Assembly: GCA_034189135.1 (NCBI GenBank)
Contig: JAXHVO010000007.1
Span: 1-54,040 of the forward strand
From: Thermodesulfobacteriota bacterium
Lineage (GTDB): Bacteria; Desulfobacterota; Desulfobacteria; Desulfobacterales; JAUWMJ01
Direction of reading: 5' to 3'
DNA length: 54,040 nucleotides
Below the pieces are notes generated by a model. The model was given only the letters and a program-made list of their open reading frames with translations, made no database searches and was not told where the DNA came from. Below, in pieces: positions 34,083-42,910 of the stretch. Positions within the stretch are counted from its first letter, which is position 1. Every line of letters starts with the position of its first letter. Made by a program: the position numbers and the translations under genes.

Positions 34083-35054
34083 ATGCGAACCTACCCTTTA
34101 ATCATTTCAGCGCTCCTTGTTCTTTTTTTCAGCGGTTGTGCATCCCCCAGGATCACCCTTTTTTCCGACGACACCGTACCACTTCAGGAATTTACCCTTC
34201 AGGGTAAGGGGAAGGATAAGATACTTGTTATTCCCATAAAAGGAGAAATATCGGGCAGCACCAGCAAAGGATTTATTTTTACAAAACCGAGCATGATCCA
34301 GGAGATCATCGCCCAGCTTAAGCTGGCTGAAAAAGACCGGAAAATCAAAGCAGTTATTTTAAAGATCGACTCTCCGGGTGGGACGGTTACCGCAAGTGAC
34401 ATTCTTTATCATGAAATTGCTGCTTTTAAAAATCGTACCGGCATAAAACTGGTGGTCGCCATGATGGATGTGGCTGCATCAGGCGGATATTACATTGCCC
34501 TGCCTGCCGATTTTATTCTGGCACATCCGACCAGCATCACCGGCTCAATCGGCGTTATCTTTATGCAGCCAAAAGTAAACCGCCTTATGGAAAAAATCGG
34601 TGTCGGCCTGGACATAAATAAATCCGGTAAAAACAAGGATATGGGTTCACCCTTTCGCCATACCACTCATGAGGAACGACAAATTTTTCAGGACCTGACG
34701 GATGAACTGGGAAAACGTTTTTTAAATCTTGTCTCCACACACCGAAAACTGGATAAAAATCAACTGGCAAAAATCTCAACCGCCCGAATATATCTTGCCC
34801 CCAAAGCACTTGAACTCGGTTTGATTGACCAGATCGGGTACCTTGAGGATGCGATAAAAAAGACCTGTAAACTGGCGAAACTCCCTCAAGATGCCAGGGT
34901 TGTTATATATCGCCGCACACAATACCCCAATGACAACCTGTATAATACCGCAGTTGACCGGCAGGGCGGACAGGGTTTGTCCCTCATTGATTTAAACCTT
35001 CCCCAATCAACCCGTCCCTTGAATACAGGGTTTTACTATCTGTGGATGCCATAA
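34083..35054 (+). CDS. sppA: SppA-type signal peptide peptidase, lipoprotein form
   Basis: SppA removes leftover signal peptides from the inner membrane. This 323-residue protein is the short, single-domain form. Its N-terminus has a lipoprotein signal with lipobox FFSGC (Cys19), so it may be anchored by lipid rather than a helix. The catalytic serine is Ser133 in DVAASGGYYIALP, and the general-base lysine lies in the KSGKNKDMGSP segment (about 180-190). The SPGGTVTASD strand and HPTSITGSIGVI complete the family signature. It lies 12 bp after the PEBP gene. A strong hairpin at 35060-35099 follows its stop codon and probably ends the operon. Confidence 0.92.
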   Translation: MRTYPLIISALLVLFFSGCASPRITLFSDDTVPLQEFTLQGKGKDKILVIPIKGEISGSTSKGFIFTKPSMIQEIIAQLKLAEKDRKIKAVILKIDSPGGTVTASDILYHEIAAFKNRTGIKLVVAMMDVAASGGYYIALPADFILAHPTSITGSIGVIFMQPKVNRLMEKIGVGLDINKSGKNKDMGSPFRHTTHEERQIFQDLTDELGKRFLNLVSTHRKLDKNQLAKISTARIYLAPKALELGLIDQIGYLEDAIKKTCKLAKLPQDARVVIYRRTQYPNDNLYNTAVDRQGGQGLSLIDLNLPQSTRPLNTGFYYLWMP

Positions 35055-35059
35055 TTAAG

Positions 35060-35099
35060 ATGGTTTTGTAAAAAGAAAAAATCGCTTTTACAAAACCAT
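35060..35099 (+). terminator. Hairpin terminator after sppA
   Basis: A 14-bp perfect stem (ATGGTTTTGTAAAA pairing with TTTTACAAAACCAT) surrounds a 12-base A-rich loop. It lies five bases past the sppA stop codon. The T-tract after the stem is interrupted, so termination may be partly Rho-assisted. Confidence 0.65.
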
Positions 35100-35249
35100 T
35101 TAAATTGTAGTTTTTAAGAGCCTGATATGACCTATGCCTTTTCAGCCTAATATTTAAAACTTAAAATCTTAAACCTGATAAATCCGACGTTAATAAAACT
35201 GTTTGAAAAGTTTATAATGCTGTTGCAGAAAATACATTATGTCTATTCT

Positions 35250-38200
35250 TTATATAAATGTTTCCAATTGCTTTTCATATTTTTCCACCCAACCATCGGC
35301 TCCGCACGCCGTAAAGGTTTCAACTGCCATTTCCAGGTATTGTCGTTCTTTTTGATGCTCTCCACATTTATTCAGAAAATTCGAATACAGGATATAATCT
35401 TTTGCCAGATGCCATCGCATGCCATTTCGTTCATCGGCGATAATAGCCCTCTTTATCCATTTGCGGGCTTCAGGACGATGTTCAGCATTCCCATATAACA
35501 AAATTTCCCCGATGGTGTTTGCCATCCAACCTTCAAAAATCTTTATGCGACTATTCTCATATTTATGCGTTAACTCATCGATTGTACTGTCATACTGCCC
35601 CATATAAACCTCGGTCCGTGTCAACAATAACAATCCCATATGTATCCATGATGGAATTTTTATGCTAGCTCTAACCATGGAAATCATTTCTAAAAAATAT
35701 TTGCGTGAGTTTTCGAACTCCCTCGTTTCAAAAAAGATTAAACCCAGATAAAGAGACGCGTATGCCGCCCAAGCGTAGTTCGATCTCTTTCGACAGATCT
35801 CGACACCTTCTAAAAGACGGGGTATTGCCTCATCCAACAAGCCTTGATAAAAACAGACGACACCAAAGCCGGAATCAGCCATTCCGATCGTAACCAGTTC
35901 ATTGCTTTGTTGGGCTGCTTCAACTGCCTCTAAAATAGATTCTCTGGCTTTCTGTAATTTGCCCTCGAAACAGTACGTGTGTGCACCGATCCAACTTTTA
36001 GTGGTTGCAATCAGACCTGGTCTCTTGACGGATTCCATGAGTGCAATACATCTGTTGTGAGAAAAAAGCGATTCATCGAACTGACACTGCCAGGCTGAAG
36101 TCAAGCCGATAAAGTAACCGGCTATCCAAAAGAATACATGATTGGATAGTCTCTCGGACAACGCCATCGCTTTCTTCATGGTCGCCAGTCCCTTTAGATA
36201 ATCTTCCTCCACCCATAAGACATATGCACCTACTGCAGTATAAATGGCCGGTAGCATTTTTTCATAATTCATTGTTTCAGCCAGTTCAACGATGGGGCTC
36301 ACGGCTTCCATCGCTTGTGATGGTTGTCCTAAATACAAATGGTAGCCTGCCAGTGCCGCACGGACATCAATGATCTTCTTCGATACAGCGTCGGTTTTTG
36401 GCATCCGCTCAAGGCAAAAGATAACGCTTTTCGAATGGTCGATGGCTTCTTTGTATGAAATCGATCGGACGGCTCTTTTTGCCGCCAGCTTAGCGTATTC
36501 TGCACCCTTTTCGTAAAGACCGCCGGCGATAAAGTGATCCACCAGCAAACCGTAATGTTCCTCTATGTTCTTCTCGTATATCTGTTCGATGGCTAGGCCG
36601 ATTTTGGCATGTAAAGTTCTTTGTTTCTCCGGCAAGATGGCGTTGTACAATACTTCGCGGGTTAGAGCATGCTTAAACACATAAGTGGTATCCGGAAAGA
36701 TGCCACGTTCATAGACAAGTTCCACATCTTTTAACAGGGACAAATTAACCAGCAGCTCACGTTCAGGCAAACCGGTGACCTGTTTAATCAATCCGTAGCT
36801 GAACTCTCTTTCAATTACAGCGCCGTTTCGAAGCACCCCCCGGGCTTCTTCAGGTAATGCATCCACCCGTGCCATAATCACATCCTGAATCGTAGAAGGG
36901 ACCGCGACCGCATCCAACTCTTTTACCAAACGGTAGCGCCCTCTGTCTCTGGTGATAATTTTAAGTTCTTTAAGAGACTGCAAATATTCTTCAATAAAAA
37001 ACGGAACCCCTTCGGCCCGTTGTAGCAGAAGATCGACCAGCGAGGGATCAATGGCATCTGTGGCCAGGATGCTTTTTATCATGTTCAGGATTTGTCGGTT
37101 GGTGAGCCGCAGCAGGTTGATCTGGTTGACGTAGGATTTTCCAGACAAATTGGCAACACCTTCTGGTCGATAGGTCAATATGAGAAGTACACGATGACCG
37201 GAAATGCTGCTGATCAGATCCTTGATCATCTCTTCCGAGCTTTTATCCATCCAGTGCAAATCCTCGATCGCCAGCACCAGCGGCCTTATGGCGGATCCTT
37301 TTAAAACGAGAAGCTTGACAGCTTCAAAAATACGATCTTTCTTTGTTTCAGGGCTCAGGGGGATATCATCAATGCCGCTATCCTTTACAGACAAGACCTC
37401 AAGAAGATATGGCAGCGTCAGGTTCTCATCAGCCTCATAGGCTTTCAGACCTGCTTTCACCTTTTTCCTGGCCGCTTCACTTGACTCATCATCTGTAATG
37501 GCAAATTCGGATTTGAGAATATCAGCCACCGGGTGATAGGGAAGCGTTCTGCTGTATGAAAAGCAGCGTCCCTCGAAAAAGGTGGCATCTTCATTGAGAA
37601 TAAGCTTTCTAAACTCATAAAGCAGCCGGGATTTACCCATGCCTGCCTCAGCAACCATCAGTACAGTTTGGCCGCTTCCCTCCCTGGCACGATCAAAGCT
37701 GTCCATCAAAAGCTCTAACTCACGCCCTCTGCCGATAAAGGGCGTCAAACCGCTCTCGGCGTTGACATCGAATCGTGTTCTTCTCATGCTGGGCGATACC
37801 ACACGGTACACGGCCACCGGCTGATTCTTGCCTTTGACTGTTCTCTGCCCCTGGGATTCAAAGCGGAACAAGCCTTCGGTTAATTTAAAGGTATTCTCAG
37901 AGGTATAGGTTGTACCAGGTGCTGCCAGACTTTCTATTCTGGAAGCCAGATTAACCGTATCGCCGACCGCTTTAAACTCCATGTGAAGATCATTTCCCAA
38001 GGTTCCTACGACCACAGAACCTGTATGAATTCCAATTCGCATTCTCAATGGACTGATCGTTTTTTTCTCGTTTTTCAAAGTTTCATCGAATTTCGCCATT
38101 TCTCGATGAATAGCCAGGGAAGAACGAATCGCTCGTTGAGGCGCATCCTCCAATGCAATGGGGGCACCAAAAAAGGCTAATATTCCATCACCCGTCATTT

Positions 38201-38621
38201 CATTTACAGTTCCCCCATAGTCATGAACCTTATGAATAAGTATTTCATAGACCTTGTCCATGATAACATAGGCATCTTCCGGGCCGAGTTTTTCAGAAAG
38301 CCTAGTAAAACCTTCCATATCACAGAACATCACGGTGACCTGCTTGCGCTCACCTTCAATTCTGTCTCTTTGAGCCAAAATCTTTTCGGTTAAACCTTTG
38401 GGAAGATATTTTTGGATTTTGTCTAATTTCTCATCAAAGGAAAGATCTTTAGGAAGAGGTTCTGAAGATATGGTGAGATTGTGGCCGCACTCACCACAGA
38501 ATTTAAAACCTGGTGAATTGCTGAACCCGCATTTAGAGCAAATTGTTTCTAACTTATTGCCACATTCAACACAGAATTTCATACCTTCCGGGTTATCAAA
38601 CTGACACTTTGGGCATTGCAT
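35250..38621 (-). CDS. Giant zinc-ribbon/class III cyclase/ATPase/TPR protein, paralogue
   Basis: The 1123-residue protein is the full-length paralogue of 16634-20002, with the same order of parts: two zinc ribbons (CPKC/CVEC and CSKC/CGEC, residues 3-45), a cyclase domain with FCDMEGFTRLSEKLG and NEMTGDGILAFFG, an ATPase with AEAGMGKS and LAIEDLHWMD, then TPR helices. Near-identity is greatest in the cyclase domain, while the TPR half has diverged, suggesting the two copies answer to different signals. A GGAGG ribosome site precedes the ATG. It is not flanked by the AAACCACAACCTC repeat that follows the other copy. The catalytic Asp residues are intact, so it should be enzymatically active. 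Nucleotide specificity is unknown. Confidence 0.93.
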   Translation of the reverse strand: MQCPKCQFDNPEGMKFCVECGNKLETICSKCGFSNSPGFKFCGECGHNLTISSEPLPKDLSFDEKLDKIQKYLPKGLTEKILAQRDRIEGERKQVTVMFCDMEGFTRLSEKLGPEDAYVIMDKVYEILIHKVHDYGGTVNEMTGDGILAFFGAPIALEDAPQRAIRSSLAIHREMAKFDETLKNEKKTISPLRMRIGIHTGSVVVGTLGNDLHMEFKAVGDTVNLASRIESLAAPGTTYTSENTFKLTEGLFRFESQGQRTVKGKNQPVAVYRVVSPSMRRTRFDVNAESGLTPFIGRGRELELLMDSFDRAREGSGQTVLMVAEAGMGKSRLLYEFRKLILNEDATFFEGRCFSYSRTLPYHPVADILKSEFAITDDESSEAARKKVKAGLKAYEADENLTLPYLLEVLSVKDSGIDDIPLSPETKKDRIFEAVKLLVLKGSAIRPLVLAIEDLHWMDKSSEEMIKDLISSISGHRVLLILTYRPEGVANLSGKSYVNQINLLRLTNRQILNMIKSILATDAIDPSLVDLLLQRAEGVPFFIEEYLQSLKELKIITRDRGRYRLVKELDAVAVPSTIQDVIMARVDALPEEARGVLRNGAVIEREFSYGLIKQVTGLPERELLVNLSLLKDVELVYERGIFPDTTYVFKHALTREVLYNAILPEKQRTLHAKIGLAIEQIYEKNIEEHYGLLVDHFIAGGLYEKGAEYAKLAAKRAVRSISYKEAIDHSKSVIFCLERMPKTDAVSKKIIDVRAALAGYHLYLGQPSQAMEAVSPIVELAETMNYEKMLPAIYTAVGAYVLWVEEDYLKGLATMKKAMALSERLSNHVFFWIAGYFIGLTSAWQCQFDESLFSHNRCIALMESVKRPGLIATTKSWIGAHTYCFEGKLQKARESILEAVEAAQQSNELVTIGMADSGFGVVCFYQGLLDEAIPRLLEGVEICRKRSNYAWAAYASLYLGLIFFETREFENSRKYFLEMISMVRASIKIPSWIHMGLLLLTRTEVYMGQYDSTIDELTHKYENSRIKIFEGWMANTIGEILLYGNAEHRPEARKWIKRAIIADERNGMRWHLAKDYILYSNFLNKCGEHQKERQYLEMAVETFTACGADGWVEKYEKQLETFI

Positions 38622-39238
38622 TTTTTGCCCTCCACCAATGGTTAAGCAGTTTGAATGATTTTGAAGAAATATAAGCCGGTAAAAATTAAAATATCCTAAT
38701 TATGGCTTTATGTCAAATCTGGCAGTTACCCGATATACTCTGTCTGGAAAGAAAAATGGATTTTGTAGTTATGCTATATCAAAACCAATCATCATTTTGT
38801 TGCGTTTTAATTGAAATTTCCCATAAGAATTGGGTTTTAAAAAAACGGTGCAAAAATGTTACATCTCAAGAAATTGCCAGGCTTACCCTGGGAATATCGG
38901 TGGGATTATTGGTTTATAGTTGATTATAGGTGATACAAAAAAATCGTATGTCACGCAAAGTCCGCCCAGCCATTCATATAGTGCGGCATCATATTAAGCC
39001 AGGCGGCACCTGCACATTGCCGGGCAGTTAAAGATAAAATCTTCAACTGCCCGGCAAGCAATCATTTTATTTGCAACTCATTTTTTTTATGCTGCTTTTT
39101 CTCACACCAAGCTTGCCTTGTCAAGTTGGCTGTATCGCCTTCTTGACACCTTGACTTCATTTTACTATACAGTTTTAACCGATTGCCGTAAAATGAAATC
39201 ATTATAGCTGTGAAACCCATTGCCCCAAGGAAAAAGCG
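38622..39238. other. Spacer upstream of MlaC and the giant cyclase, with strong hairpin
   Basis: No gene is supported; a 73-codon ORF at 38702-38923 has no ribosome site. A hairpin with a 13-bp perfect stem (TTGCCGGGCAGTT, 39017-39029, with 39045-39057) is present without a U-tract. The cyclase promoter on the minus strand was not located. Confidence 0.5.
39143..39171 (+). promoter_or_regulatory. Predicted strong promoter of the mlaC gene
   Basis: TTGACA (39143-39148) is followed after exactly 17 bases by TATACA (39166-39171), close to the consensus. The start codon of the MlaC gene is at 39239, giving a leader of about 60 nt. An AAGGA ribosome site lies eight bases before the ATG. Confidence 0.6.
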
Positions 39239-39820
39239 ATGAAAAACCTTATATATACTGTTTTGTTTATTTTGATTTTCAGCCAGGTGGCTGTTGCCGA
39301 CGATAAAAAGGAGGCTGAGAAAGCATTAAAAGACAAGCTGGAATCAGTCATTGTTGTGCTGGAAAAAAAGGATATGGATCAGCAGGTGAAAAAAAAGGAA
39401 ATTGTTGAAATTGTAACCCCCATTTTCAACTTTTCATTAATGTCCAAGCTGACTCTGGGTAAAAAACACTGGCCGAGCCTGACCAAAGATCAGCAAGGAA
39501 AATTTACCGAACTTTTTACCCAACGCCTGAAAGATTCATACCTTGACAAAATGCTGCTGTATACCGACGAAAAGATCGAGTATGAGGCACCTGTTCAAGC
39601 CGGAAAAAAAGTACAAATTCCAACCATACTGACATCAAAAGACAATAAAATATCAATGCGTTACAAACTTTATAAATCAAAGCAAAGCTGGAAGATTTAC
39701 GATATTGAAATCCAGGGTGTCAGCCTCATATCCACCTACCGGTCTCAGTTTGACGAAATCCTGAGAAAAAAAACGGTGGATGACCTTCTTGTAAAACTGG
39801 AAAAGCCCGAAAAGAAATAA
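39239..39820 (+). CDS. mlaC: MlaC/Ttg2D-family periplasmic phospholipid-binding protein
   Basis: MlaC shuttles phospholipids across the periplasm between outer- and inner-membrane machines. The 193-residue protein has a Sec signal peptide (MKNLIYTVLFILIFSQVAVA, cleavage after AVADD region) and the family fold: a helical start, FNFSLMSKLTLGKKHWPSL, FTELFTQRLKDSYLDKM and the strand-rich half with MRYKLYKSKQSWKIYDIEIQGVSLISTYRSQF (parts quoted). No mlaD, E or F is nearby. Instead an RND/MMPL exporter follows on the same strand, a pairing I recall in delta-proteobacteria, where MlaC-like proteins are thought to work with RND pumps. A repeat insertion now separates the two by 389 bp, so co-transcription is uncertain. 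Confidence 0.9.
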   Translation: MKNLIYTVLFILIFSQVAVADDKKEAEKALKDKLESVIVVLEKKDMDQQVKKKEIVEIVTPIFNFSLMSKLTLGKKHWPSLTKDQQGKFTELFTQRLKDSYLDKMLLYTDEKIEYEAPVQAGKKVQIPTILTSKDNKISMRYKLYKSKQSWKIYDIEIQGVSLISTYRSQFDEILRKKTVDDLLVKLEKPEKK

Positions 39821-39883
39821 AGAGAAATACATAGCTCATAGTAAAAAGCTGCTATATACCACTTTGCGGCACCGTAACCGAAA

Positions 39884-40135
39884 ATAACTTGTCTGTCGTA
39901 TCAAGGGGTTATGATTTAGTTGTTTGAATGTAAAATATCGAACAAGAAATTTCGAATGATGAAGGGTGGAATCGCTACGCTCTACCTGGCAAATATTAAA
40001 AATGATAGAATACCTTACTTCGACATTCAATATTCCTTGTTCGATATTCTGCAGTTCAAAACAAACTTGGAAGCTTGTTTTTTATCGATAATAACTTATC
40101 AATCATATCTATGGGTTATGATTTAGTTGTTTGAA
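39884..40135. mobile_element. Palindromic element between diverged 45-bp direct repeats
   Basis: Direct repeats of about 45 bp flank the segment, sharing the identical 23-nt stretch that begins GGGTTATGATTTAG and ends TTTGAA (39906-39928 and 40113-40135). Between them, near-inverted arms at 39934-39963 (AATATCGAACAAG..) and 40019-40048 form a long hairpin. This suggests an old non-autonomous insertion or a local duplication. It lies in the gap between mlaC and the RND gene. Confidence 0.65.
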
Positions 40136-40209
40136 AGATATGCCCTACGGAACCGCAGGCCAAACAGGATTTAAACATTTAACTATGAGTTGTCAGTTAA
40201 TAAATTACA

Positions 40210-42753
40210 GTGTCATTTATTCAAATGATTAAATTTCATTCCATACCCACATGGTTTTTCGATAAACTCATTCTTGAATATCCCAAACTGGTCATTATCT
40301 GTTTTCTTGTTATGACCTCTTTCCTCGGCTACAAAACAAAGGATTTCAAGCTCGATGCTTCAGCGGAAACCCTGATGTTGGAAGACGATGAAGACCTTCG
40401 TTATTCGCGCCTGATCAATTCACGCTATGGTGAAAACGACTTTTTATTTGTGACCTATACGCCTGAAGATGACCTGTTCTCGGAAAAATCCCTGGCAAAG
40501 CTTAAACAGCTTAGAAACGAATTACGGAAGCTAAAATCGGTATCCTCTGTGGTGTCCATACTCGATGTCCCCCTGCTGGAAAGCCCGCCGGTGCCGATCA
40601 AGGAGCTGGCCACCAGTGTCCAGACATTGGAATCACCCACGGTTGATAAAAAACTGGCCAAAATCGAGCTCAGCCAAAGTCCCATTTACCAAAATTCGCT
40701 TATCAGCCCGGATCTTAAAACAGCCAACCTCCAGGTTAACTTTCCCATTGATGAAACCTGGCGCGATTTGTTGACTCGCCGCAATCGGCTTCGGGGAAAA
40801 CAGGCCAACGGTCCACTGTCAGATACCGAGAAGGCTGAATTGGAAAAAGCCTCCCGGCAGTTTCAAGCCCACCGGGACCTGATGAGAGAAAGCCGGCATA
40901 AGGATATTGCCGAAATCCGCGCAATCATGGTTAAATACCGTCAGGACGCCAGGCTTTTCCTGGGGGGCGTGAGCATGATTGCAGATGATATGGTTAGTTT
41001 TATCAAAAATGATCTTAAGATATTCGGTATCGGGGTGTTCTTTTTTTTGATTGTCACTCTAAGTATTATTTTCCGAAAATTGCGCTGGGTCATGTTGCCC
41101 ATGCTCTGCTGTGGTTTTTCCGCCATTTCGATGATCGGACTCCTGGGCCTGTTCGACTGGGAAGTGACGGTAATATCCTCTAATTTTATATCGCTGCAGC
41201 TCATTATTACCATGGCGGTAACAATTCATCTCATCGTGCGTTACCGGGAACTTTCACAAAAGAACCCTGATGCCGACCAGCGAAAGCTTGTGCTGGATAC
41301 TGTCCGTTTGAAGCTAAAGCCCTGCCTTTATGCCGGGCTGACCACCATTGCCGGCTTTGGTTCACTTTTGCTGTGCAATATCCTGCCGGTCATCACTTTT
41401 GGCTGGATGATGATTGCCGGTATTACCGTCTCTTTATTTGTCACCTTTATGCTTTTTCCTGCCTCGGTCATGCTGCTGGACAAAGAAAAAGTCAAACCCA
41501 AATCGGATGTAAAATTCTCGCTCACTTCGATTCTGGCAAAATTTACCGAAGGGCACGGCTCTCTGATTATGGTAATCAGCGTGATTGCCTTTGTGATCAG
41601 CGCCATGGGAATTGCAAAACTGGTGGTGGAAAACAGCTTTATCGATTATTTTAAGCATACCACCGAAATCTACCAGGGCATGAAGGTCATTGATCAAAAA
41701 CTCGGCGGCACCACCCCACTGGATGTGATTGTGGAAATTGAAAAGCCTAAAACCGATTTGACGCCGGATGCTTCCCCAGCCCCATCAAAAAAAGAGACGG
41801 CAAATACCGATGAATTTGCCGAATTCGACGAATTCGATAAAGCCGTAGACGATGATAAGTACTGGTTTACTTCTGAAAAGATGGACCAGGTGAAGAAAAT
41901 TCATGATTATCTTGACGATCTTCCGGAAACCGGTAAGGTCATGTCCCTGGGAACGATGATGCAGATTGCCGAAAAGCTGAACAACGGTAAGCCTCTGGAC
42001 AATTTTACACTGGCATTGCTGTATAGTGAGCTGCCTGAGGAATTTAAAAATATCGTGCTTAAGCCTTATGTGTCGGTGGAGAATGACCAGGTTCGTTTCT
42101 CAATCCGCATCATTGACTCAGAAAAATCTTTAAAACGAAACGAGCTGTTAAAGCGGATATATCATGATCTGACCGGCAAACTTGAATTAAAAAAAGAAAA
42201 TGTTCATTTAACCGGAATGATGGTGCTGTATAACAACATGCTGCAAAGCCTGTTTGATTCTCAGATCCTGACCCTGGGAATAACCGTGCTGGCGCTGATG
42301 GGTATGTTTTTGATCCTGTTCAGATCAATCAAAATAGCGTTGATCGCCATTTTCCCCAACCTGCTTTCCATTGGCGTGGTGCTGGGGTTTATGGGCTGGC
42401 TGAAGATTCCCCTTGACATGATGACCATTACCATTGCGGCGATAAGTGTCGGCATTGCGGTGGATGATACCATTCACTATATCCACCGGTTCAAACAGGA
42501 GTTTAAGCTCGATCAAAATTACCTGAAAGCGGTTCACCGCTCTCACGGAAGCATCGGCTACGCCATGTACTACACGTCACTGACGATCATTATCGGATTT
42601 TCCATTCTGGTTCTGTCTAATTTTATCCCCAGTATTTATTTCGGTCTGCTTACAGGGCTTGCCATGCTCATTGCCCTGATTGCCGCCCTGACCCTGCTTC
42701 CACAACTGATCGTCCTTATAAAACCCTTTGGCCCGGAACCGATAGAAGAATAG
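40210..42753 (+). CDS. RND/MMPL-family exporter (HpnN-like)
   Basis: The 847-residue inner-membrane protein belongs to the RND superfamily that moves lipids or hydrophobic molecules out of the inner membrane. It shows two halves, each with one isolated helix, a large periplasmic loop and a cluster of five helices (clusters at about residues 262-425 and 700-840). Each cluster has the typical polar helix (first LIITMAVTIHLIVRYREL, second ISVGIAVDDTIHYIHRFKQ). A charged insert rich in Asp/Glu at about 515-545 lies in the second loop. The start is GTG at 40210 or ATG at 40225; neither has a clear ribosome site, perhaps because the repeat element altered the upstream sequence. Partnership with MlaC is inferred. 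Confidence 0.9.
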   Translation: MSFIQMIKFHSIPTWFFDKLILEYPKLVIICFLVMTSFLGYKTKDFKLDASAETLMLEDDEDLRYSRLINSRYGENDFLFVTYTPEDDLFSEKSLAKLKQLRNELRKLKSVSSVVSILDVPLLESPPVPIKELATSVQTLESPTVDKKLAKIELSQSPIYQNSLISPDLKTANLQVNFPIDETWRDLLTRRNRLRGKQANGPLSDTEKAELEKASRQFQAHRDLMRESRHKDIAEIRAIMVKYRQDARLFLGGVSMIADDMVSFIKNDLKIFGIGVFFFLIVTLSIIFRKLRWVMLPMLCCGFSAISMIGLLGLFDWEVTVISSNFISLQLIITMAVTIHLIVRYRELSQKNPDADQRKLVLDTVRLKLKPCLYAGLTTIAGFGSLLLCNILPVITFGWMMIAGITVSLFVTFMLFPASVMLLDKEKVKPKSDVKFSLTSILAKFTEGHGSLIMVISVIAFVISAMGIAKLVVENSFIDYFKHTTEIYQGMKVIDQKLGGTTPLDVIVEIEKPKTDLTPDASPAPSKKETANTDEFAEFDEFDKAVDDDKYWFTSEKMDQVKKIHDYLDDLPETGKVMSLGTMMQIAEKLNNGKPLDNFTLALLYSELPEEFKNIVLKPYVSVENDQVRFSIRIIDSEKSLKRNELLKRIYHDLTGKLELKKENVHLTGMMVLYNNMLQSLFDSQILTLGITVLALMGMFLILFRSIKIALIAIFPNLLSIGVVLGFMGWLKIPLDMMTITIAAISVGIAVDDTIHYIHRFKQEFKLDQNYLKAVHRSHGSIGYAMYYTSLTIIIGFSILVLSNFIPSIYFGLLTGLAMLIALIAALTLLPQLIVLIKPFGPEPIEE

Positions 42754-42779
42754 GGTCTCTTTAATACAGGCAACAAAAT

Positions 42780-42910
42780 CTGATGGCGCCGTAAGACGTC
42801 TTATATCCAAGGCGTAGCGGTTTTTCAGGGACGAGACTATACATATCGTATGTCGAGTTCCTGAAAAATCGCTACAACGCAGTAGATGAGATGTTTTACG
42901 GCGCCATCAG
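42780..42910. repeat. 131-bp palindromic element between convergent genes
   Basis: The element starts CTGATGGCGCCGTAA and ends with the reverse complement TTACGGCGCCATCAG. Imperfect inner arms continue for about 50 bp on each side (GCGGTTTTTCAGG opposite CCTGAAAAATCGC). It lies just after the RND gene and covers the stop codon of purH (42907-42909). The long hairpin could end transcription from both sides. Repeats of this type are abundant in related genomes by recollection. Confidence 0.75.

Noticed and set aside
38702-38923. 73-codon ORF before mlaC
   Set aside because: No ribosome site, many cysteines by chance, no conserved motif.
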